NCBI GenBank assembly: GCA_007713455.1
Contig: VMRT01000010.1
Span: forward strand, 186,001-250,000
Reading direction: 5' to 3'
Source: Pseudomonas sp.
GTDB taxonomy: Bacteria > Pseudomonadota > Gammaproteobacteria > Pseudomonadales > Pseudomonadaceae
Length of the DNA stretch: 64,000 bases
Positions 57,763 through 64,000 of the stretch are shown here, in pieces. The notes beneath the pieces were generated by a model. That model was not told the origin of the DNA, made no database searches, and saw nothing but the letters and a program-made list of their open reading frames with translations. How positions within the stretch are numbered: position 1 is the first letter of the stretch; every line of letters begins with the position of its first letter. A program made the position numbers and the translations under genes.

Positions 57763-58528
57763 TCCAGTCGTAGTCAACGATCAGCGGCGCGTGCTGGGAG
57801 AAGCGTGGTTGCCGTGGCAGGCGAGCAGTGCGCACGAAGCGGCGTAGACCGGATGTCAGGATCTGGTAGTCGAAACGCCAGCCGAGGTTGAGCATTTCGG
57901 CCTGCTCGGTGTCCGGCCACCAGCTGAACAGATCGCCTTCGCGATTGACTTCGCGCAGGGCGTCGATATAGCCCATATTGCCGAAAATCTCGTCCAGCCA
58001 GGCGCGCTCGGGCGCCAGAAACCCTGGGTCCTGCTGACAATCGCGCCAGTTCTTCACGTCCAGCTTCTGGTGGGCGACATACAGTGAGCCACAATAGATG
58101 TACTCGCGGCGCTTGCGGCGCTGCTTGTCCAGGTAGTGGGCGAAGTCGTCCATGAACTTGAGTTTGTGGTTCAGGTTGGCATCGCCGCCGTGGCCGGACG
58201 GCACCAACAGGCTGGCGATGCTGACCTTGTCGAAATCCGCCTGCAGGTAACGCCCGTAGCGATCCGCCGTCTCGAAGCCCAGTCCGGTGATGACGGCCTT
58301 CGGCTGCAGCCTGGAATAGAGCGCCACGCCTCCCTGCTCCGGAATCTCGGCATCGCAGGCATAGAGAAAGTAACCGTCCAGCTGATAGGCCGGATCGTCG
58401 AGTTCCAAGGCAGAGGCGCGGGTATCTTGCAGGCAGATGACATCGGCATTCTGCGCTTGCAGCCAGCTGAGCAATCCCCGCTGTGCCGCCGCTTGAATGC
58501 CATTCACGTTGACGCTGATGATCCGCAT
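57749..58528 (-). CDS. crc: Catabolite repression control protein Crc
   Basis: A 259-residue protein of the exonuclease III/endonuclease fold that, with Hfq, blocks translation of catabolic mRNAs while preferred carbon sources last. It starts MRIISVNVNGIQAAAQRG and ends with the fold's FSQHAPLIVDYDW. The Pseudomonas protein has lost nuclease activity. Length and place beside pyrE match Pseudomonas. Glycolate, glutarate and importer genes in this window are plausible targets; I have not found strong A-rich Crc sites. Confidence 0.93.
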   Translation of the reverse strand: MRIISVNVNGIQAAAQRGLLSWLQAQNADVICLQDTRASALELDDPAYQLDGYFLYACDAEIPEQGGVALYSRLQPKAVITGLGFETADRYGRYLQADFDKVSIASLLVPSGHGGDANLNHKLKFMDDFAHYLDKQRRKRREYIYCGSLYVAHQKLDVKNWRDCQQDPGFLAPERAWLDEIFGNMGYIDALREVNREGDLFSWWPDTEQAEMLNLGWRFDYQILTSGLRRFVRTARLPRQPRFSQHAPLIVDYDWTLSL

Positions 58529-58613
58529 AAATGGCCCCTAAAAACACGTGCGTGTATGATAACCCAAGCTCTTCGCAATTAGCTAAAACAGTGGTTTTCC
58601 GGGAAATTTCTTC

Positions 58614-59255
58614 ATGCAGGCGTACCAGCGCGAGTTCATTCGCTTCGCCATCGAACGCGGTGTTCTGCGTTTCGGTGAGTTCACTCTCAAGTCGGGACGC
58701 ATCAGCCCCTATTTTTTCAATGCCGGGTTGTTCAACAGCGGCAGCGCGTTGGCACAGCTCGGGCGGTTCTACGCCTCGGCGGTGATCGAGAGCGGTCTGG
58801 ATTTCGACGTCATCTTCGGCCCGGCCTACAAGGGCATCCCGCTCGGCGCAGCCACCGCCATCGCGCTGGCCGAGCAGCATCAGCGCGACCTGCCTTGGTG
58901 CTTCAACCGCAAGGAAGCCAAGGATCATGGCGAGGGTGGCACGCTGGTCGGTGCACCGCTGGCGGGGCGTGTGCTGATCGTCGATGACGTGATCACCGCC
59001 GGCACCGCGATCCGCGAAGTGATGCAGATCATCCAGGCGCAGAAAGCCGAGGCCGCCGGCGTACTCATCGCCTTGAATCGACAGGAAAGAGGGCAGGGCG
59101 AGCTGTCGGCGATTCAAGAAGTTGAACGTGATTATCGAATGCCGGTAATCAGTATTGTGTCCCTGGAGCAAGTGCTGGAATATCTCGCCGACGACGCTCA
59201 GCTGAAACAGCACCTGCCCGCGGTACAGGCTTATCGCGAGCAGTACGGAATCTGA
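58614..59255 (+). CDS. pyrE: Orotate phosphoribosyltransferase
   Basis: Adds phosphoribosyl to orotate in pyrimidine synthesis. The 213-residue enzyme has the PRPP-binding motif [17 protein letters not shown] near residue 121 and the catalytic loop [13 protein letters not shown] near residue 100. The 85-base gap to crc contains a small palindrome, ACACGTGCGTGT (58544-58555), close to the crc promoter. Confidence 0.96.
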   Translation: MQAYQREFIRFAIERGVLRFGEFTLKSGRISPYFFNAGLFNSGSALAQLGRFYASAVIESGLDFDVIFGPAYKGIPLGAATAIALAEQHQRDLPWCFNRKEAKDHGEGGTLVGAPLAGRVLIVDDVITAGTAIREVMQIIQAQKAEAAGVLIALNRQERGQGELSAIQEVERDYRMPVISIVSLEQVLEYLADDAQLKQHLPAVQAYREQYGI

Positions 59256-59275
59256 CCCAGGGTAGGTAATGCGCC

Positions 59276-59869
59276 ATGCGTAAATCGGTAGCCGCTCGTA
59301 CGTTGCTCCTGCTGGGAGTCATATGTCCGGTATTGGCCTCGGCTGCCGAGCTGTATCGCTATGTGGACGACCGTGGCGTGGTCGTACTCGATCGCCATGG
59401 CGTGCCGCCGCAACACATTTCGCGTGGATATCAGGTGCTCAACGAGCAAGGGCGAGTGGTCCGCGAGGTGCCGCCGGCACCGACCGCGGAGGAATTTGCA
59501 CGGTTGCAGGCACAGAAGGCCCGCGCCGCATCGGATGCGCAGCTGCTGCGTCTGTATGCCAGTGTCGAGGATGTGGAGCGGGCCGAAACGCGCAAGCTTT
59601 CCGAGCTAGATAGCGTGATGGGCTTGGCCCGCGGCAACCTGCAGTCGATACGCAACCAGCATGCGAGCTTGCGCAAGCAGGCGGCGAACCATGAGCGCGC
59701 CGGCCGCAAGGTTCCAGGCAACTTGTTGGCGCAGATCGAGAACCTTGAAAAGGAAGAGCAGAGTCTGCTGCGCGACCTCAAGCGTTTCGAAAAGGCGCGC
59801 GCTGATGCGGAAGTCAGCTTTGCCAGTGATCGCCAGCGGATTGCCGAATTGCTAGGGCAAAAGCAGTAA
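59276..59869 (+). CDS. Exported DUF4124 protein with coiled coil
   Basis: A 197-residue protein with a signal peptide (1-22, cut near ASA-AEL), a DUF4124 segment (LYRYVDDRGVVVLDRHGVPPQHI) and a long charged helix (about 70-195) that is likely a coiled coil. The body is rich in Glu, Arg and Gln with no enzyme motif. It follows pyrE after 20 bases. A second DUF4124 segment occurs in the M23 peptidase at 16558. Function unknown. Confidence 0.83.
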   Translation: MRKSVAARTLLLLGVICPVLASAAELYRYVDDRGVVVLDRHGVPPQHISRGYQVLNEQGRVVREVPPAPTAEEFARLQAQKARAASDAQLLRLYASVEDVERAETRKLSELDSVMGLARGNLQSIRNQHASLRKQAANHERAGRKVPGNLLAQIENLEKEEQSLLRDLKRFEKARADAEVSFASDRQRIAELLGQKQ

Positions 59870-59902
59870 AACGCTGATAGCCGTTCCCTTGTTTCAAAAT
59901 AC

Positions 59903-59927
59903 TTGGCGTGGCTATTTGCTATGCCAA
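59903..59927 (+). terminator. Hairpin after the DUF4124 gene
   Basis: A 10-bp stem (TTGGCGTGGC / GCTATGCCAA, loop TATTT) with two G-U pairs in RNA lies 34 bases after the stop, in an AT-rich stretch. No T-run follows. Confidence 0.4.
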
Positions 59928-60052
59928 TAGCTCGATGAGTAGCTTGCTTGCTATCACAAAAGACCGCTCTAGCTCAATAGTTTCAAGGTCGTGATGAGTT
60001 GCTTGGGGTCAGTCTGTACCGTGGCGCAAATTTTTCGGTATGGCTGACTAGC

Positions 60053-61528
60053 ATGAATGGTAGGGACCTACGCAGTTATCGGGAGCTTCACAAGCCGAAG
60101 GGAAATTTCGCGACTCGCTCTGAATACCTCGAGCACGAACTGGAGATCATGGCGCCGAAGCGCTGGGGAATAAACCTGCCGTTTCGTGACTACCGTTTCG
60201 AGTACGAAGATTGGGTGCCAGCCATGGCGGCGACCATCGGCAAGATCGTCATGGTGGCGGCGGTTGTTGCGGCTTTCGCCGGCCCGATGGGGCTTTCCAA
60301 CGAGTTCGTGATCGAGAACGCGCGCTACGAGATGCTGATCGCAGCCCTGCTGTTTGTCGTGGTGTTCTCCGGTTTCCTCAATCCCACGGCCAACCTGGCC
60401 GGGACCCATGGCCCGCTGATTCCGTTGATCCCCCTGATCGTCGCATCGGGCGGGCATCCTATGGCGCTGGGGATCATGGTGGGTGTGCTCGGTTTCACCC
60501 TGGGTGTCTTCAAGGGCGGCAGTCTGTTGGCGCGTCTGACTAGTGATGGCGTTTGTGGCGGATTGCTGCTGTATCTGGGTTTCATTGGCATTACCTCGCA
60601 GATCAAGAAGCTGTTCGGTTGGGCCGACAGCTTCGACATGGGCTACATCGCGTTTATCGTGGTGTTCGCCACCATCGTGATGTACGCCTATCTAGAACAT
60701 ATCCGCATGCGCTGGCTGGCTATTCCGCTGGGTTCGGCGCTGGCGGCCGTGATCGCATTTGCATTGGGCGCTCCGTTCGAGTTCACCACCGAGCCGGGTG
60801 TGCCCAACCTGAATCCGATGTACTGGTGGGGCGAGACTACCGGCTGGCAGATCGGTCTGCCCGAGCTGCATCACTTCATTGCTGTCGCGCCATTTGCCGT
60901 GCTGGCGGTAGCCATGTGGTCGCCGGACTTCCTCGGACACCGCGTGTTTCAGCAGCTGAACTATCCGCCGAAGGCGAAGAAGGTGCTGATGAACATCGAT
61001 GACACCATGTGCGTTGCGGCGGCACGACAGATCGTCGGGACGTCGCTGGGTGGCGGTAACCTGGCCTCATCCTGGGGCACCTTCATGGTGCCGGCCGCCA
61101 TCGCCAAGCGCCCGATTCCCGCCGGTGCATTGCTCACCGGCCTGCTCTGTGTGGTTGCGGCGCTTTGGGGTTACCCGATGGATCTGGCGATCTGGCCGCC
61201 GGTACTGAGCGTGGCGCTGATGGTCGGCGTTTTCCTGCCGCTGCTGGAAGCCGGTATGCAGATGACCCGTGAAGGCAAGACCTCGCAGTCGGCGGCCATC
61301 GTGATCTTTTCCTCGGCGCTGGTTAATCCGGTGTTCGGCTGGTCGCTGACGGTGCTGCTCGACAATCTCGGGCTGATCGGTGACAAGGAGCGTGGTCAGT
61401 CCCTGAGCCACCTGCATCGTTGGGTCATCCCGACGATCGTCTTCATCGTGCTCTGCGCCGTGATGCTGGGTATCGGCATGTTCCCGGGCATCCCGGCGAT
61501 GCTCGAGTCGTTCCGTATCGATCTCTGA
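60053..61528 (+). CDS. DUF3360-family membrane transporter
   Basis: A 491-residue membrane protein with 11 to 13 helices. The soluble N-terminus (SYRELHKPKGNFATRSEYLEH) is typical of DUF3360, and NPTANLAGTHGPLIPLIPLI near residue 110 recalls the SulP/NCS2 fold, in which a half-helix holds the substrate. Substrate unknown; benzoate- or anion-like compounds are a guess. The start is uncertain: ATG at 60053 fits the family, but I see no good ribosome site, and TTG at 59999 is another option. Confidence 0.83.
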   Translation: MNGRDLRSYRELHKPKGNFATRSEYLEHELEIMAPKRWGINLPFRDYRFEYEDWVPAMAATIGKIVMVAAVVAAFAGPMGLSNEFVIENARYEMLIAALLFVVVFSGFLNPTANLAGTHGPLIPLIPLIVASGGHPMALGIMVGVLGFTLGVFKGGSLLARLTSDGVCGGLLLYLGFIGITSQIKKLFGWADSFDMGYIAFIVVFATIVMYAYLEHIRMRWLAIPLGSALAAVIAFALGAPFEFTTEPGVPNLNPMYWWGETTGWQIGLPELHHFIAVAPFAVLAVAMWSPDFLGHRVFQQLNYPPKAKKVLMNIDDTMCVAAARQIVGTSLGGGNLASSWGTFMVPAAIAKRPIPAGALLTGLLCVVAALWGYPMDLAIWPPVLSVALMVGVFLPLLEAGMQMTREGKTSQSAAIVIFSSALVNPVFGWSLTVLLDNLGLIGDKERGQSLSHLHRWVIPTIVFIVLCAVMLGIGMFPGIPAMLESFRIDL

Positions 61529-61550
61529 TCGGCCGGCGGCACGGCATGAA

Positions 61551-61574
61551 AAAAGGGAGCCTAGGCTCCCTTTT
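61551..61574. terminator. Bidirectional rho-independent terminator
   Basis: A perfect 11-bp stem (AAAAGGGAGCC / GGCTCCCTTTT) around TA, with A-run and T-run on both arms, sits between the convergent DUF3360 and argB genes. It should work in both directions. Confidence 0.9.
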
Positions 61575-61588
61575 CTTTTGCGTCTGCT

Positions 61589-62506
<918 letters not shown>

Positions 62507-63999
62507 TCAGAACGGCAGTTTGAGATCGGGTGCAACGTTGAGCAGCTGTGCGCGGAAAACGTCCTGAATGCGGCTGAGCTCTTCCTCGCTGTCGGCCTCG
62601 AAGCGCAGCACCAGAACCGGTGTGGTGTTCGAGGCGCGGATCAGGCCCCAGCCCTTGGGATAGTCGACCCGTACACCGTCGAGGGTGATCAGGTTGGCTT
62701 CGCCCCACTGAGCGTCACGTTGCAGGGCGTCCATGATGGTGAATTTGCTTTCCTCTGTCACCGTGATGTTGATCTCCGGTGTCGAGATATCGCAGGGGAA
62801 CGCGGCGAACACCTGCTCGGCGTCACGCTTGTCCTGGCTGAGGATTTCCAGCAGGCGCGCGGCGCTGTAGATGCCGTCGTCGAAGCCGAACCAGCGTTCC
62901 TTGAAGAAGATGTGCCCGCTCATTTCGCCAGCGAGCAGCGCACCGGACTCCTTCATCTTCTTCTTGATCAGCGAATGGCCGGTCTTCCACATCACCGGCC
63001 GGCCGCCGTAACCGCTGATCAGCGGAGTGAGGCGACGGGTGCATTTGACGTCGAAGATGATGTCGGCGCCGGGATTGCGCGATACCACATCCTTGGCGAA
63101 GAGCATCAGCAGGCGGTCGGCATAGATCATTGTGCCGGCATTGGTCACCACGCCGACGCGGTCGCCGTCGCCGTCGAAGGCCAGACCGAGATCGGCCTTC
63201 TCCGACTTCACCTTGGCGATCAGGTCGACCAGGTTCTCGGGCTTGCCCGGATCCGGGTGGTGGTTGGGGAAGTTGCCGTCGACGTCGCAGTACAGCGGGA
63301 CCACGGTGCAGCCCAGTGCTTCGATCATGCGCGGGGCGATGACGCCGGCGACGCCGTTGCCGCAGTCGACCACCACCTTCATCGGCTTGGCCATGGCGAT
63401 GTCATTGCGAATCTGCTGGAAGTAGCGTTCCAGTACATCGACCTGCTCGACCTTGCCCACGCCGCTGGACAGGTCGTTGGTCTCGATGCGCTTGCGTAGG
63501 GTCTGGATCTGTTCGTTGGCCAGGGTGTCGCCGGCGATGACGATCTTGAAGCCGTTGTAGTCCGGCGGATTGTGGCTGCCGGTGAGCATCACGCCGGACT
63601 TGCCGGCGAGAATGTTGGCGGCGTAATAGAGCACCGGCGTCGGCACCATGCCGATATCGCTGACATCGCAGCCGCTGTCGAGCAGACCTTGAATGAGGTG
63701 CTGGACCAGTTCTGGGCCGGACAGGCGCCCGTCGCGGCCAACCGAAACGTTGGGTTCACCCTTGGCGAGGCTCTCGGACCCGATGGCGCGGCCGACCCAG
63801 TAGGCGGTCTCGGTAGTCAGGCTGTCGCCGACAACGCCACGGATGTCGTAGGCGCGGAAGATACTGGCGGGCAAATTCGGGGCTTTGGCACTGCTCATTG
63901 CGGGTTCTCGCTCCTTGGTGTCGAGGCCGAAGATGTCCTGGTCCTCGTCGAGAATATCGATGTCGAGAATATCGGTATCCGGCAAGCGCGGATCGACGT
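62507..63999 (-). CDS. algC: Phosphomannomutase/phosphoglucomutase AlgC, with open N-terminal extension
   Basis: Interconverts mannose- or glucose-6-phosphate and 1-phosphates for alginate and LPS sugars. From the ATG at 63898 the protein would be 463 residues, the size of the characterised AlgC, with the phospho-Ser108 in LTGSHNPP and the metal loop DGDGD. The frame, however, stays open to the window edge through an acidic stretch (DTDILDIDILDEDQDIFG), so a longer form with an N-terminal domain is likely; such long AlgC annotations exist in pseudomonads. Which start is used cannot be decided here. Confidence 0.9.
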   Translation of the reverse strand, partial: VDPRLPDTDILDIDILDEDQDIFGLDTKEREPAMSSAKAPNLPASIFRAYDIRGVVGDSLTTETAYWVGRAIGSESLAKGEPNVSVGRDGRLSGPELVQHLIQGLLDSGCDVSDIGMVPTPVLYYAANILAGKSGVMLTGSHNPPDYNGFKIVIAGDTLANEQIQTLRKRIETNDLSSGVGKVEQVDVLERYFQQIRNDIAMAKPMKVVVDCGNGVAGVIAPRMIEALGCTVVPLYCDVDGNFPNHHPDPGKPENLVDLIAKVKSEKADLGLAFDGDGDRVGVVTNAGTMIYADRLLMLFAKDVVSRNPGADIIFDVKCTRRLTPLISGYGGRPVMWKTGHSLIKKKMKESGALLAGEMSGHIFFKERWFGFDDGIYSAARLLEILSQDKRDAEQVFAAFPCDISTPEINITVTEESKFTIMDALQRDAQWGEANLITLDGVRVDYPKGWGLIRASNTTPVLVLRFEADSEEELSRIQDVFRAQLLNVAPDLKLPF

Positions 64000-64000
64000 A

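Overview
The window is a GC-rich piece of a gammaproteobacterial chromosome, almost certainly from the Pseudomonas group and most like Stutzerimonas (Pseudomonas stutzeri). This rests on the gene set (Crc, PhoB/PhoR, AlgC with an upstream extension, GcdR/GcdH, rubredoxin with its reductase, a GlcC-controlled glycolate operon) and on gene order that matches what I remember of P. aeruginosa in several separate blocks. The genus is an inference. The sequence is dense with housekeeping genes. I see no tRNA, rRNA, CRISPR array, transposase or prophage.

Layout. 1-8660: end of ilvA, a small membrane protein, a HAD phosphatase, rppH-ptsP (RNA decapping and the nitrogen-type PTS enzyme I), an NRDE protein, a TSUP permease, then lgt and thyA. 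8748-14118: an orphan ParA-like ATPase, then a five-gene branched-chain-amino-acid-type ABC importer read leftward. Its binding-protein gene carries an in-frame TAA, while the four downstream genes are intact and overlap. 14513-23558: a tandem universal stress protein, a response regulator, an M23 peptidase, an outer-membrane barrel, a CNNM/CorC-type membrane protein, phoR-phoB (with a Pho box), and ubiA-ubiC. 23673-33066: glcC facing glcDEFGBA, a complete glycolate/glyoxylate use locus with two identical palindromic operators. 33181-35508: rubredoxin, its reductase, HU and an SCP2-like protein.

35509-36904 holds a lone Fic protein with a more AT-rich composition than its surroundings, at a junction between syntenic blocks. 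36953-40567 is the glutarate module gcdR / gcdH-CoA transferase. 40569-47198 holds a quinone-reductase-like enzyme with a divergent LysR gene, a lemA-TPM-TPM operon, a TPR (TTC38-like) protein and a divergent GlxA-type AraC regulator. 47243-51841 is the least familiar stretch: an FtsH-like membrane AAA+ protease that looks like a paralogue, an orphan periplasmic binding protein, and a FecR-domain/OmpA-lipoprotein pair behind three tandem hairpins. 51886-64000 returns to core genes: ridA, spoT, rpoZ, gmk, yicC, rph, a DUF4870 protein, crc, pyrE, a DUF4124 protein, a DUF3360 transporter, argB and algC (cut by the window end).

The best leads for something new are the nonsense codon at the head of the ABC operon, the twin GlcC operators, the FecR/OmpA pair with its structured leader, and the FtsH-like paralogue. 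I did not find a clear, wholly new multi-gene system. All family assignments come from reading motifs and from memory, not from database searches.
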